DNA from: Advenella incenata
GTDB taxonomy: Bacteria > Pseudomonadota > Gammaproteobacteria > Burkholderiales > Burkholderiaceae_B
Length of the DNA: 64,000 nucleotides
NCBI RefSeq assembly: GCF_004217095.1
Contig: NZ_SHKO01000001.1
Span: 2,344,234-2,408,233, forward strand
Direction of reading: 5' to 3'
Shown: positions 28,320 through 40,736 of the stretch, one piece after another
Numbering within the stretch: the stretch's first letter is position 1
Layout: each line of letters opens with the position of its first letter
Translations under genes and position numbers: made by a program
The notes under the pieces: generated by a model
What the model saw: only the letters and a program-made list of their open reading frames with translations
What the model was told of the DNA's origin: nothing
The model's database searches: none

Positions 28320-29921
28320 CTACTGCTCGATACCACGCGAATTGAGGTAATCATCGTAACCACCCTGATAGTCATTCAATGTTCCATCAGGCATGATCTC
28401 GATGATTCGCGTGGCCAGACCGGAAACAAACTCCCGGTCATGTGATACAAAAACCAGGGTTCCGGCATATTTTTCCAGCGCAAACTGCAGCGACTCAATC
28501 GATTCCATGTCCAGGTGGTTGGTCGGCTCGTCCATCAACAGGACGTTATGGCGCCCCAGCATCAACCGTCCAAATGTCATGCGATTCTTTTCGCCACCGG
28601 ACAGTACCGGGACATCCTTCACAATGTCGTCTGCAGAGAACAGCAACCGACCCAGTACTGAACGTATCGCCTGGTCTTCGTCGCCCGGTTTACGGTGCTC
28701 GCCCATCCAGTCAAATACATTGACATGTTTTTTGAAGTCCTCGGAAACGTCCTGCGGCATGTAACCGATATCGGCATTTTCGGACCATTTGACCGAACCG
28801 CTATCGGGCTCCAGGTCTTGGGCGAACAGCCGTAACAGCGTGGTTTTACCTACGCCGTTAGCACCAATAATGGCTATTTTCTGTCCGGCCTCTATCATCG
28901 CCGAGAAATTGCTAATTACCGGCTTGTCATATGCCTTGCTGACTTTGTCCAGGGTAACAGCCAGACGGTGTAACGGTTTGGTCTGTTCAAAGCGAATATA
29001 CGGGTTCTGGCGTGACGAGGGTTTGACTTCAACCGTTTCGGCTTTGATGCGATCAATCTGCTTCAGGCGCGAGGTGGCCTGACGGGACTTGGACTTATTG
29101 GCCGAGAACCGGCGGACAAAATCCTGCAGCTCAACAACCCGCTCCTTGGCCTTGGCGTTGTCCGATACCAGACGCTGACGCGCCTGCGTCGAAGCCAGCA
29201 TATAGTCATCATAGGTGCCGGGATACAGGCGAACTTCGCCATAATCCAGATCAGCCATATGGGTGCATACCTGATTCAGGAAGTGCCGGTCATGACTGAT
29301 AATAATCATGGTGCTCTGATAGCCGTTGAGCACCCCTTCGAGCCAGCGGATTGTATTGATGTCCAGGTTATTGGTGGGCTCATCCAGCAACAACACATCA
29401 GGATTGGAAAACAGCGCCTGCGCCAGCAGCACACGCAGCTTCCAGCCCGGCGCAATCTCGCGCATCGGCTGGTTATGCTGCTCTACCGGTATATCCAGAC
29501 CAAGCAGCAATTCGCCGGCACGGGCTTCAGCCGTGTATCCATCATATTCGGCAAACTTGGCTTCCAGTTCGGCTGCGCGCATGTAGTCGTCATCGGTCGC
29601 TTCCAGATTGGCATAGATGGCATCGCGCTCGTGCATGGCCTGCCACATTTCCTCATGCCCCATCATCACCACGTCCAGCACCCGCATATCTTCGAACGCA
29701 AACTGATCCTGGCGCAACTTGCCCAGGCGTACGCCCGGGTCCAGCGAGACATTGCCCGACGAGGCTTCCAAATCGCCGCCGATGATTTTCATGAAGGTGG
29801 ACTTGCCCGATCCGTTCGCACCGATCAGGCCATAGCGATTGCCTCCTCCAAACTTGACGCTGACGTTTTCGAAAAGAGGTTTTGGGCCAAACTGAATGGT
29901 TAAATTAGCGGTAGAAATCAC
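28320..29921 (-). CDS. ybiT: ABC-F family ATPase YbiT
   Basis: Soluble ribosome-associated ABC-F protein with two ATPase domains and no membrane segments. The GTG at 29921 gives 533 residues starting [20 protein letters not shown], aligning with E. coli YbiT (about 530). The extra upstream frame has no family match. Walker A motifs are GANGSGKST and GANGVGKTT. Walker B sites are [11 protein letters not shown] and [11 protein letters not shown]. The signature in the second half is LSGGEKNRM, and the inter-domain linker is the basic [14 protein letters not shown]. Thought to modulate translation in this family. Confidence 0.94.
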   Translation of the reverse strand: MISTANLTIQFGPKPLFENVSVKFGGGNRYGLIGANGSGKSTFMKIIGGDLEASSGNVSLDPGVRLGKLRQDQFAFEDMRVLDVVMMGHEEMWQAMHERDAIYANLEATDDDYMRAAELEAKFAEYDGYTAEARAGELLLGLDIPVEQHNQPMREIAPGWKLRVLLAQALFSNPDVLLLDEPTNNLDINTIRWLEGVLNGYQSTMIIISHDRHFLNQVCTHMADLDYGEVRLYPGTYDDYMLASTQARQRLVSDNAKAKERVVELQDFVRRFSANKSKSRQATSRLKQIDRIKAETVEVKPSSRQNPYIRFEQTKPLHRLAVTLDKVSKAYDKPVISNFSAMIEAGQKIAIIGANGVGKTTLLRLFAQDLEPDSGSVKWSENADIGYMPQDVSEDFKKHVNVFDWMGEHRKPGDEDQAIRSVLGRLLFSADDIVKDVPVLSGGEKNRMTFGRLMLGRHNVLLMDEPTNHLDMESIESLQFALEKYAGTLVFVSHDREFVSGLATRIIEIMPDGTLNDYQGGYDDYLNSRGIEQ

Positions 29922-30038
29922 GACTGTATTTGATGCCTTGAATGGGGTTATAAAAAATGCCAAACGCGTTCATAACAGCAGAACGCGTTGTTCGTATCTT
30001 GCATGCACCGCCTTGTGCGGTGCCGGTGATCATCAATA

Positions 30039-31052
30039 TTAATGATGATCGTGGTGGTGATCGTCAATCACCAGATAGGCCATGTCTGCTTCGGTAGCCA
30101 GGCCGACCTTTTTACCAATGGGCAGCGTAACACGCACGTCGCCATGGCCGTAAGGCAGTCCGCCCACTACGGGCAACCCAGTGTTGGCACGCAGCCATCG
30201 CACGACCTCGGGCATATCAAAGCCCTTGTCCTGGGCGCTGAGTTTGTACTCGGTAAAGTGTCCCAGCACGATCGCCTTTTGCCGGGCCAGTACGCCAGCG
30301 TGCAGCAGTTGTGTCAGCATGCGCTCAACCCGGAAGGGGTATTCGCCAACATCTTCCAGGAACAGAATACCGTTCTTGATTTTGGGAAGATAAGGCGTAC
30401 CCACTAGTGACGCAACCATGGCAAGATTGCCGCCCCATAATGTGCCGCGGGTATCGACCGCGTCCGAGCCTTCGGACTCGAAACTGAGGATTTCCAGCTC
30501 ACCGTGCATGACCTCAAGAAAGATGTCATAGGTCAGCTCGTCTACCGTTTCCTTGCCAAAGTCCAGCATATTGGGGCCGGTATAGCTGCTCATGCCGGTT
30601 TTTGCCAGCAAGGCCAGATTGAAGGCGGTAAAGTCACTGAACCCGACATACCGCTTTGGATTGCGTTCCAGCAGTTTCCAGTCTATACGATGCAATATTC
30701 GGCTCAACCCATAACCACCGCGGGTGGGCATGACAATATCGCTTGAATGTTTTGCAGCACGGGCGATCGCAGCAAGCCGATTCTCGTCGTCGCCGCCAAA
30801 GCGCATATCCCGAGACAGCGCAGCTTTGTCCACCGTGACTTTGACTTTGGATCTTTTCAGGTTCTTGACGGCGCGCTTCAAGATTTCAGGGTCCTGTACA
30901 TACCCAGACGGCGACATGGTATAGACCTGCAGTTTATTCGTGTAGCGCGTGGGCTGATACGCAACATCATCGGCCTCATCGAACAGAATCTGGGCGTCAT
31001 TCAACTGTTCTTTAATACTTTCCTTTTTGCCAAGGGAAGAAGCATTGTTCAT
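30039..31052 (-). CDS. ldcA: LD-carboxypeptidase (MccF/LdcA, peptidase S66 family)
   Basis: Cleaves L,D-peptide bonds of peptidoglycan tetrapeptides during cell-wall recycling. The ATG at 31052 gives 337 residues, with AGGAA 9-10 bases upstream, and follows the tadA stop by 2 bp. PTRGGYGLSRIL and the nucleophile motif GFSDFTAFN are present. FLEDVGEYPFRVERML supplies the Glu and GGLPYGHGD the His of the catalytic triad. The C-terminus ends in an unusual HHHDHH run. Related S66 members inactivate microcin C, an alternative role. Confidence 0.9.
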   Translation of the reverse strand: MNNASSLGKKESIKEQLNDAQILFDEADDVAYQPTRYTNKLQVYTMSPSGYVQDPEILKRAVKNLKRSKVKVTVDKAALSRDMRFGGDDENRLAAIARAAKHSSDIVMPTRGGYGLSRILHRIDWKLLERNPKRYVGFSDFTAFNLALLAKTGMSSYTGPNMLDFGKETVDELTYDIFLEVMHGELEILSFESEGSDAVDTRGTLWGGNLAMVASLVGTPYLPKIKNGILFLEDVGEYPFRVERMLTQLLHAGVLARQKAIVLGHFTEYKLSAQDKGFDMPEVVRWLRANTGLPVVGGLPYGHGDVRVTLPIGKKVGLATEADMAYLVIDDHHHDHH

Positions 31053-31054
31053 GG

Positions 31055-34305
<3,251 letters not shown>

Positions 34306-34379
34306 GAAAAAAGTTCCTGTCTCAAAGTCAGTCAATTGAAGTTCCTATAGACATGACAGGCCAGATGCAAAAACCGGAC

Positions 34380-34399
34380 AAAATAATTAAAATTATTTT
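34380..34399. promoter_or_regulatory. Perfect A/T palindrome upstream of the receptor gene
   Basis: AAAATAATT and AATTATTTT are perfect 9-bp arms separated by AA, about 75 bp before the receptor start and just after the fecR-like stop. It may be a regulator site in the sigma-dependent receptor promoter or a weak hairpin at the end of the fecIR transcript. Confidence 0.35.
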
Positions 34400-34423
34400 C
34401 TTGTCGGCGAAAAAATACCGCTG

Positions 34424-35425
34424 TTACCGCGCAGCAACGGTTACCCAGTAGCGGGTGCGCAACTGGATTTGCACCGGCAGGGTCTGGACAAGGGCATCGA
34501 GAATACGATCGGTATTATTTAGCTGAAAAGCGCCGGATACGGGCATATCGGCCACAGACGAATCACAGCGTAAAATACCCGGGCGATACCGTCCGAGTTC
34601 GGCCAAGAAATCGGCCAGTCTCATTTGCTCGGCATACAGCACTCCCTGCACCCATTGCCCGGCGCCGGGCGATGCGGGTACCTTCGTGCTGAAGCGATCT
34701 GCGCTGAAATCCAGTTCGTGTCCCGCCGCTACGATATGGGTCTCCGCCGAATGCAGCGGCTGCACCCGAACAGCACCGTCCAGCACGGTCAACCGCGTAC
34801 GGTCAGGCGTACAGCGCACGATGAACCGGGTGCCCAATGCCTGCAGGCTACCTTGCTGCGTTTTGACTACAAAGGGACGCGCAGCGGCCTGGGGGTCGTG
34901 TGCCGTCTGGATAAAAATTTCCCCCGAGCGTTGCAGCACCAGCCGCTCCCGGGTATCGAAGGCGACGTCCACAGCGCTTGATGTATTAAGGCTTAGCTTG
35001 CTTCCGTCGGCCAGGGCCACATCGCGACGCTCGCCCGTGCCGGTGCGGTACTGGGCATTGAGCGACTCCCAGGGGACCGCCCGGTAACCGAACCACATTG
35101 CCGAAGGCACTGTAATGGCCAGCGCAACGGTTTTGAGCATCATGCGACGATTTTCGGAAACACGTGGCCGATTCAATACAGGCATTGCCAGAGGTCCTGG
35201 CACGGCATCGAATTGTCGATTCAGTTTCTCAACGCTTTCCCAGACGCGTTGATGTTCGGGGCTTTGGTCACGCCAATGGGCGCAGCGCTGTGCATCGGCC
35301 TCATTGAAACGTCCGGAATGCATCAGCACGAGCCACTGGACCGCCTCATCTACCAATTGCGTTTGCTGCGGTTCAGCCGTGCTAGTGGTATTCACGCCGC
35401 TTGCGCCAGCATCAACGTGAGGCAT
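34424..35425 (-). CDS. FecR-like anti-sigma/sigma-regulator protein
   Basis: Single-pass inner-membrane regulator that carries the signal from the receptor STN domain to the FecI-like sigma factor. The 333-residue protein has an N-terminal cytoplasmic sigma-binding region (DEAVQWLVLMHSGRFNEADA), one membrane segment near 95-112 (MMLKTVALAITVPSAMWFGY) and a periplasmic FecR domain (RRDVALADGSKLSLNTSSAV). An in-frame GTG at 35395 overlapping the sigma-gene stop as GTGA is a plausible alternative start through coupling; neither has a clear ribosome site. Confidence 0.9.
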   Translation of the reverse strand: MPHVDAGASGVNTTSTAEPQQTQLVDEAVQWLVLMHSGRFNEADAQRCAHWRDQSPEHQRVWESVEKLNRQFDAVPGPLAMPVLNRPRVSENRRMMLKTVALAITVPSAMWFGYRAVPWESLNAQYRTGTGERRDVALADGSKLSLNTSSAVDVAFDTRERLVLQRSGEIFIQTAHDPQAAARPFVVKTQQGSLQALGTRFIVRCTPDRTRLTVLDGAVRVQPLHSAETHIVAAGHELDFSADRFSTKVPASPGAGQWVQGVLYAEQMRLADFLAELGRYRPGILRCDSSVADMPVSGAFQLNNTDRILDALVQTLPVQIQLRTRYWVTVAAR

Positions 35426-35919
35426 TGTTTGAAGCCCTGCGCCATGTAACGTGTGACTGTGCGCACGCTCACCTGCAGATGCGCCGCAATTTGCTCGTAG
35501 CTCATGCCCTCGAGCTGGCTAAGCAGAAACGCCGTGCGTACGCGAGCAGGTAAAGCATCCAGCAGCGCATCCAGCTCCTGCAGTGTCTCCAGAAGAATCG
35601 CCCGCTCTTCCAAACCAGGCATATGCTGCTGCGGTAGCAGCGACAACGACGCTTCGTAGGCGCGCTCCAGAGACTGGCGCTCATAGAAATTGATTAGCAG
35701 TCGTTTGGCGACGGTGGTCAGGTAGGCGCGCGGCTCATCCAGCACCGGAATTGCATCCTGTCGATACCCTGCCAGCACCCGCATAAACGTGTCATGTGCC
35801 AGATCGGCCGCATCAAATCGGTTACCTAGTTTTCTGTGCAGCCATTGGTACAGCCATCCATGATGATCCTGATAAAGGATATGGATTTCCCGCTGCAAAA
35901 CAGACTGGCCACCGCTCAT
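35392..35919 (-). CDS. FecI-like ECF sigma factor (iron-starvation sigma)
   Basis: RNA polymerase sigma factor of 175 residues from the ATG at 35919 (GAGG ribosome site); the upstream in-frame TTG is unlikely. Sigma region 2 includes FDAADLAHDTFMRVL and EPRAYLTTVAKRLLINFYER. Region 4 is LPARVRTAFLLSQLEGMSYEQIAAHLQVSVRTVTRYM, a DNA-binding helix-turn-helix. Expected to activate the adjacent receptor gene when the receptor is occupied. Overlaps the fecR-like gene, and a Fur-like box lies 50-65 bp upstream, implying iron repression. Confidence 0.93.
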   Translation of the reverse strand: MSGGQSVLQREIHILYQDHHGWLYQWLHRKLGNRFDAADLAHDTFMRVLAGYRQDAIPVLDEPRAYLTTVAKRLLINFYERQSLERAYEASLSLLPQQHMPGLEERAILLETLQELDALLDALPARVRTAFLLSQLEGMSYEQIAAHLQVSVRTVTRYMAQGFKQCLTLMLAQAA

Positions 35920-35966
35920 GCGCCCCTCTTTCGGTAAAGTGCCGCCCCAACACAAAAAACAACGAT

Positions 35967-35985
35967 AATGACATTCGTTCTCATT
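35967..35985 (-). promoter_or_regulatory. Fur-box-like site in front of the FecI-like gene
   Basis: On the minus strand the 19 bases match the Fur consensus form AATGAGAATGATTATCATT at 16 positions by eye. A TATAAT -10 element (35988-35983) overlaps it, so bound Fur would block the sigma-gene promoter. The -35 element is weak, which is not unusual. Confidence 0.7.
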
Positions 35986-35988
35986 ATA

Positions 35989-36351
35989 TATAACAATTGA
36001 CGATTATTACCGACCAAATACCAGTCATCAACGCAGAAAACCTCTTGCTCGCTGAGCGTGGCAGTGGGCCGCCAGCCCTATACGGCGGCCACCGTCCGGC
36101 GCTGGAACGGGTCAGCGCCTCGTCTTTTCAATGCCCTGCTACAGACCAGAGCCTATAAGCCGGGCCCCTTCACACAAACTAATGCGCTCAATGGCGGCGT
36201 CGACGCAGTCGATAAGTAGGTACAACCAACGCCGGCACTGGTACGCCTATTGTTTGAATAAAAACAGGGATACCGGTATTACACCTTGCCCGAGGGCTCT
36301 GCTGTTGTTTCCACTGATCAGCCCTGACTAACAGATAACTGAACGTTGTTC
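35989..36351. other. Intergenic region between the sigma-factor and MarR genes
   Basis: About 360 bases between divergent promoters. The only structure I see is a hairpin GGCCGCC-10 nt-GGCGGCC (36067-36090) without a T-run. A 66-codon open frame inside has no ribosome site or plausible product. Confidence 0.45.
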
Positions 36352-36394
36352 TTGTTTCAAGGGTAAACCCGTAGTAAAATACTTTGCATGCAAA
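36352..36394 (+). promoter_or_regulatory. marR promoter and palindromes; transcript probably leaderless
   Basis: TTGTTT (36352-36357), a 17-bp spacer and TAAAAT (36375-36380) predict transcription starting at about 36387, right at the ATG (36388). The element AGTA-AAA-TACT (36373-36383) overlaps the -10, and TTTGCATGCAAA (36383-36394) is a 12-bp palindrome containing the start codon. These suit autorepression by a MarR dimer. Confidence 0.5.
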
Positions 36395-36876
36395 CTAAAT
36401 TGCCAGCAAGCCCCCCTTCTTCGCACGAGCCTTTACAGCCTCATAGCCGCTTTGGTTTTCTGTTGGGCAGCGTGTACAGGCAGTGGCGTCGCCAGATCGA
36501 TTTGAATTTCAAAGATCTGGGCCTCTCGGATGCCACGCGCATGCCGCTGCTGGTGCTGCACGTGCAGAACCAAGCCCTGCGCCAGAAAGATCTGGCGCAG
36601 GCGCTGTACCTGGACTCTTCCTCGCTGGTGCGTGTGCTGGCGCAACTGCAAAAAGCGCAATTGGTGCAATGGGATTTCGACCCGGCCGACCGACGTACCA
36701 AGCGCATTGCCCTGACGCCTGCAGGCCGTAAGGCGGCGGCACTGATCCTGGAAAAAAGCATGGAAATCGAACAAACCATACTGGCTGATCTTTCCGCAAA
36801 TGAAATACAAGTCACCCGCCAGGCCCTGGAAAAAATCTCAGGACGGCTCGAATCGGCGGGACAGATCAACAAATGA
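36388..36876 (+). CDS. MarR-family transcriptional regulator
   Basis: Winged-helix regulator of 162 residues. The core runs about 25-150: GFLLGSVYRQWRRQID, the recognition region LRQKDLAQALYLDSSSLVRVLAQLQ, and the wing WDFDPADRRTKRIALTPAGRK. The first 20 residues are Pro/Ser-rich. It precedes an MFS transporter gene by 67 bp on the same strand, the usual pattern of a repressor controlling an efflux pump through a phenolic or drug-like ligand. Ligand unknown. Confidence 0.92.
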   Translation: MQTKLPASPPSSHEPLQPHSRFGFLLGSVYRQWRRQIDLNFKDLGLSDATRMPLLVLHVQNQALRQKDLAQALYLDSSSLVRVLAQLQKAQLVQWDFDPADRRTKRIALTPAGRKAAALILEKSMEIEQTILADLSANEIQVTRQALEKISGRLESAGQINK

Positions 36877-36943
36877 CGCTCCACTTTCCTTGCTCCTGCA
36901 CCCGCACCGGCCAATCCTGCGCCAGAAAACATACGGTTGAAAA

Positions 36944-38161
36944 ATGAAATTGAAAGTATCGCCCTTTACCTGGGTGAGTTTTGCCATGATTGTCGGCGTG
37001 ATGGGCACCGCGCTCATCAGCCCCCTGTATGCGCTCTATAAAGAAGCCTGGCAACTGCAAACGAGCGATATCTCGCTTATCTACGTCATGTACATGGGCG
37101 GCGCACTTTGCGGCTTGCTGTTTCTGGGGCGCCTGCCTGATCGCGTCGGCTTTCGCCCCATGATGCAGTGGGGCCTGGCCCTGGTCCTGCTGGGAACAGC
37201 CATCAGCCTAATCGCATGGAACATGACCAGCCTGAATATCGGACGCTTTATCGTGGGGGTGGCCTCAAGCATGGTGACCACCAGTGCGACCCTGGGGTTA
37301 TCCAAACTGTCCCGCCACGGCAGCGTACAACGCGTGGCCATGATGACTGGTTTTTTGATGGCTTTTGGTTTCGGTCTGGGCCCGCTGGTGGGCGGCGTTA
37401 TCGGGCAATGGGCCCCTGCGCCATTGACGCTCGCCTATATTCCGACCCTGATCCTGGGCAGCCTGGGTTTAACGGTATTGTGCTGTCTGAACCTGCCCGA
37501 CACCATTAAACCCAAGGCCGCTGCCCGCCTGACCCTGCACGATATTTTGCCAAAACTGACCTGGCCCGACGCAAGCGCGTCCAGGGCATTTGTGCTCACC
37601 TGCTGCCTGCCTTTTCTAGCATTTGGCGTTTTTGGCCTATATGCGTCCATGGCGCCGCTATTTCTGGGCAAACTTGTGCCCTGGGACGGTCCGGTCGTCA
37701 GCGGCACCTCTATTGCATTGATCCTGTTTTCTTCGGCAGCGGTTCAGGTAATTGCCGGACGCATGCCTATTCACTGGTGCGGCGCTACGGGCACAATCGC
37801 ATTAGCCCTGAGCAACGCGATTCTCATGCTGAACTTGCACGCCAGCTCGGCCATTTTGTTTGCGCTGGGTGTGTCGCTCACGGCAATCGGGCATGGCATG
37901 ACCATGCTTGCCGGCATGGGCATGATCACCCGCCTGGCCGGACCCGCCAATCGTTCAGGACTGTTAGCCACTTACCTGGTCGCCGGTTACGTTGGCAGCA
38001 TGATTCCCATGATGGGCATAGGCTGGATTGCCGACCATTGGGGCATTGAAGTGGCCATCTATTCGTTCTGCACGATGGTCATCTTAATCGGCGTGCCTGT
38101 GGCGGTGTTATTCCAGCGCCATCCGCGCATTCGGCCGACAATCGCCCAGCCGTCACATTAA
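36944..38161 (+). CDS. MFS transporter, probable drug or aromatic-compound exporter
   Basis: Inner-membrane carrier of 405 residues with 12 predicted hydrophobic segments. The loop 2-3 signature appears as GRLPDRVGFRPMM, and the second half has a related GMGWIADHWG-like element near the C-terminus. A Gly-rich FGFGLGPLVGGVIGQW in segment 5 resembles motif C of drug/proton antiporters. Paired with the MarR regulator just upstream, so export of the regulator ligand is the likely role. Importer function is not excluded. Confidence 0.88.
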   Translation: MKLKVSPFTWVSFAMIVGVMGTALISPLYALYKEAWQLQTSDISLIYVMYMGGALCGLLFLGRLPDRVGFRPMMQWGLALVLLGTAISLIAWNMTSLNIGRFIVGVASSMVTTSATLGLSKLSRHGSVQRVAMMTGFLMAFGFGLGPLVGGVIGQWAPAPLTLAYIPTLILGSLGLTVLCCLNLPDTIKPKAAARLTLHDILPKLTWPDASASRAFVLTCCLPFLAFGVFGLYASMAPLFLGKLVPWDGPVVSGTSIALILFSSAAVQVIAGRMPIHWCGATGTIALALSNAILMLNLHASSAILFALGVSLTAIGHGMTMLAGMGMITRLAGPANRSGLLATYLVAGYVGSMIPMMGIGWIADHWGIEVAIYSFCTMVILIGVPVAVLFQRHPRIRPTIAQPSH

Positions 38162-38166
38162 GGGAA

Positions 38167-38200
38167 GCAGTTAGCGCCCGCTACTGCTGTCCTTTAGATA
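38167..38200 (+). terminator. Possible terminator after the MFS gene
   Basis: GCAG-T-TAGCG-CC-CGCTA-CTGC (38167-38187) is a stem with one bulge just after the MFS stop, followed by a mixed T-rich stretch. The T-run is poor, so this is tentative. Confidence 0.35.
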
Positions 38201-38361
38201 GTTATTTTAATTTGAAGTTGCAACCAAGCCTAGCCTAGCCCTTAACACCGGTCGTCTGGTAATACCACGAAGATACTATGCTATGCCAATCGGCCCCGCC
38301 CGGAGCACGCCAATGTCAAGGTCCATATGGTGTCGCGTTGGGTCGCTCTGCAGGCTACCCA

Positions 38362-38706
38362 TCAGATTTTCTTGACGAACACCGACTTCAAGCTCATTGC
38401 CCCGAATCCATCGATCTTGCAGTCAATGTCATGATCCCCATCAACCAGGCGGATATTCTTGACCTTCGTCCCCATCTTCACGACCCCGCCCGATCCCTTG
38501 AGTTTCAGGTCTTTGATGACGGTGATGCTATCTCCATCTTGCAGCACGTTTCCGGCGGCGTCACGGTGAACACGTTCGTCCGACTCAGCCACGGCTTCGG
38601 CTTGAACCGGCCATTCGTAGCCGCATTCGGGGCAGATGTAGAGCCCACCACCATCCTCATAGGTGAGGCTCGATTGGCATTGGGAACAGGGAGGTAGAGT
38701 GCTCAT
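38362..38706 (-). CDS. yjdM: Zinc-ribbon protein YjdM (PhnA family)
   Basis: Small protein of 114 residues from the ATG at 38706 (AGGA 9 bases upstream). The N-terminal zinc ribbon has CSQC and CPEC pairs, followed by the PhnA-type domain ([41 protein letters not shown]). Despite the historical name phnA, the family is not a phosphonoacetate hydrolase and its role is unknown. Monocistronic, with an unusual inverted repeat upstream. Confidence 0.9.
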   Translation of the reverse strand: MSTLPPCSQCQSSLTYEDGGGLYICPECGYEWPVQAEAVAESDERVHRDAAGNVLQDGDSITVIKDLKLKGSGGVVKMGTKVKNIRLVDGDHDIDCKIDGFGAMSLKSVFVKKI

Positions 38707-38750
38707 ATCAAAGAATCCTAGAAACTTGCTCCGGCATGTCCGAGAGCCAT

Positions 38751-38791
38751 CCGATACCATGCCGGCATCACTGACACGATGGTGGTATCGG
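38751..38791. repeat. Inverted repeat upstream of yjdM
   Basis: CCGATACCA (38751-38759) and TGGTATCGG (38783-38791) are perfect 9-bp arms 23 bases apart. The spacer begins within TGCCGGCA, itself an 8-bp palindrome (38760-38767). It lies 45-85 bp before the yjdM start. Confidence 0.5.
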
Positions 38792-38906
38792 TGTTTTTCT
38801 CAACGGCATACCTTGCGGACACCGTGAAAAATACCATTGTTGATGTGGGAGATATAGTTATCGAGTCAAAATTTTTGCGGTTAAATCAATAACTTATAAA
38901 TTAACC

Positions 38907-40499
38907 TCATTCCCACTCAATCGTCGCAGGCGGCTTGCTTGAAACGTCATAAACCACCCGGTTGATGCCGCGCACTTCGTTGATAATACGAGATGACACA
39001 CGACCCAGTAACGGGTATGGCAATTGCGCCCAGTCGGCCGTCATAAAATCTGATGTCTGCACCGCGCGCAGCGCGACCACATAATCATAAGTACGGCCAT
39101 CGCCCATGACGCCCACCGATTTGACCGGCAGGAACACGGCAAAGGCCTGAGAGGTCAGGTCGTACCAGGATTTGCCTGATTCTTCATCGGTCGTGTTGCG
39201 CAGTTCTTCAATAAAGATCGCATCAGCCTTGCGCAACAGGTCAGCATATTCTTTCTTGACTTCGCCCAGAATGCGCACGCCCAGGCCCGGGCCGGGGAAA
39301 GGATGACGGTACACCATATGGTGCGGCAGACCCAGCGCCAGACCCAGCTCACGCACCTCATCTTTGAACAGCTCGCGCAGTGGCTCCAGCAGTTGCAGAT
39401 TCAATGTTTCCGGCAGACCGCCCACGTTATGATGCGACTTGATGGCAACCGCCTTACCGGTTTTGGCTCCGGCCGATTCAATCACATCGGGGTAGATCGT
39501 GCCCTGGGCCAGCCAGCGTGCACTTTTGCGTTTGCCCGCTTCATCCTGGAACACTTCCACAAACTCACGACCGATAATTTTGCGTTTTTTCTCGGGGTCG
39601 GTTTCGCCAGCCAGCTTGCTCATGAAGGCGTCAGTTGCATCGACATGAATCACGTTAACGCCAAGGTGCTCGCCGAAAATCTTCATGACCTGCTCTGCTT
39701 CATTCAGGCGAAGCAGCCCATGATCCACAAAGACGCAAGTGAGTTGATCGCCGATGGCCTTGTGGATCAATGCTGCGGCCACGGATGAGTCCACACCGCC
39801 GGACAATCCCAGAATCACATCATCGGTGCCGACCTGCTCGCGGATGCGTGTGACCGCCTCTTCAACGTAGTCGGGCATGTTCCAGTCATTGCTGCAACCA
39901 CAAATGTCATTAACAAAACGGTTCAACAACGCCCGCCCCTGAGTGGTATGGGTCACCTCGGGGTGAAATTGCACACCATAAAAATGACGGCTTTCGTCGG
40001 CCATCCCGGCTATCGGGCACGAAGGCGTGGAAGCCATTAGCACAAAACCGTCGGGCAGTTCAGTAACCTTGTCGCCATGGCTCATCCAGACCTTGAGCAT
40101 GCCATGGCCTTCGGGCGTGACAAAATCGGCAATGTCCTTGAGCAGTGCGGTATGGCCATGTGCGCGCACTTCAGCGTAGCCGAATTCACGATGGTCGGAC
40201 CAACTGACCTTGCCACCCAGTTGCGACGCCATGGCCTGCATACCGTAACAGATGCCCAGCACCGGCACGCCCAGCTCGAACACCTGCTGCGGCACCTTGA
40301 GCGATGCTTCATCATAGGCAGACGAATGGCTGCCGGACAAAATCACGCCTTTGAGTCCCAGACCCTGCTGTTCTGCAAGAAAAGCCGCATCGACATCACC
40401 GGGGTGAATTTCACAAAACACCCCTGCTTCGCGTACGCGTCGCGCAATAAGTTGGGTAACCTGTGAACCGTAATCGAGAATCAGAATCCGCTGATGCAT
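38907..40499 (-). CDS. guaA: GMP synthase (glutamine-hydrolysing)
   Basis: Converts XMP to GMP with ammonia from glutamine. The ATG at 40499 gives 530 residues (E. coli 525) beginning [19 protein letters not shown]; an upstream TTG frame is unlikely. Class I amidotransferase domain with the nucleophile in [11 protein letters not shown] and the His/Glu in FHPEVTHT. The ATP pyrophosphatase domain has the PP-loop [15 protein letters not shown], and the C-terminal dimerisation domain follows. It lies downstream of guaB on the same strand, but a plus-strand hydrolase gene and a terminator separate them, so the genes are not one transcript. Confidence 0.97.
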   Translation of the reverse strand: MHQRILILDYGSQVTQLIARRVREAGVFCEIHPGDVDAAFLAEQQGLGLKGVILSGSHSSAYDEASLKVPQQVFELGVPVLGICYGMQAMASQLGGKVSWSDHREFGYAEVRAHGHTALLKDIADFVTPEGHGMLKVWMSHGDKVTELPDGFVLMASTPSCPIAGMADESRHFYGVQFHPEVTHTTQGRALLNRFVNDICGCSNDWNMPDYVEEAVTRIREQVGTDDVILGLSGGVDSSVAAALIHKAIGDQLTCVFVDHGLLRLNEAEQVMKIFGEHLGVNVIHVDATDAFMSKLAGETDPEKKRKIIGREFVEVFQDEAGKRKSARWLAQGTIYPDVIESAGAKTGKAVAIKSHHNVGGLPETLNLQLLEPLRELFKDEVRELGLALGLPHHMVYRHPFPGPGLGVRILGEVKKEYADLLRKADAIFIEELRNTTDEESGKSWYDLTSQAFAVFLPVKSVGVMGDGRTYDYVVALRAVQTSDFMTADWAQLPYPLLGRVSSRIINEVRGINRVVYDVSSKPPATIEWE

Positions 40500-40736
40500 G
40501 CTATATCCGCCTGAGGACAAAAGAAAAGAAATTGGAAGACGACATTATAATGGCAGTGACGCCCAAAACCGTGTCAAAACCTGGCTGCGCATAAGATGTG
40601 ACAGTCAGGGCTGTTTTGCGCGTCGCGGCCCCGCAACGCAACCGCGACCGTTTGGCGCACGTACGCGGCACAGCACGCCGGGACAGCGTGTCTGTCTTAC
40701 CCCTTATTTCGCTCATATACCAAAGGCCCTGTATTA

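Noticed and set aside
36131-36331. A 66-codon frame in the gap before marR.
   Set aside because: No ribosome site, no plausible product, and it would overlap the divergent regulatory region.
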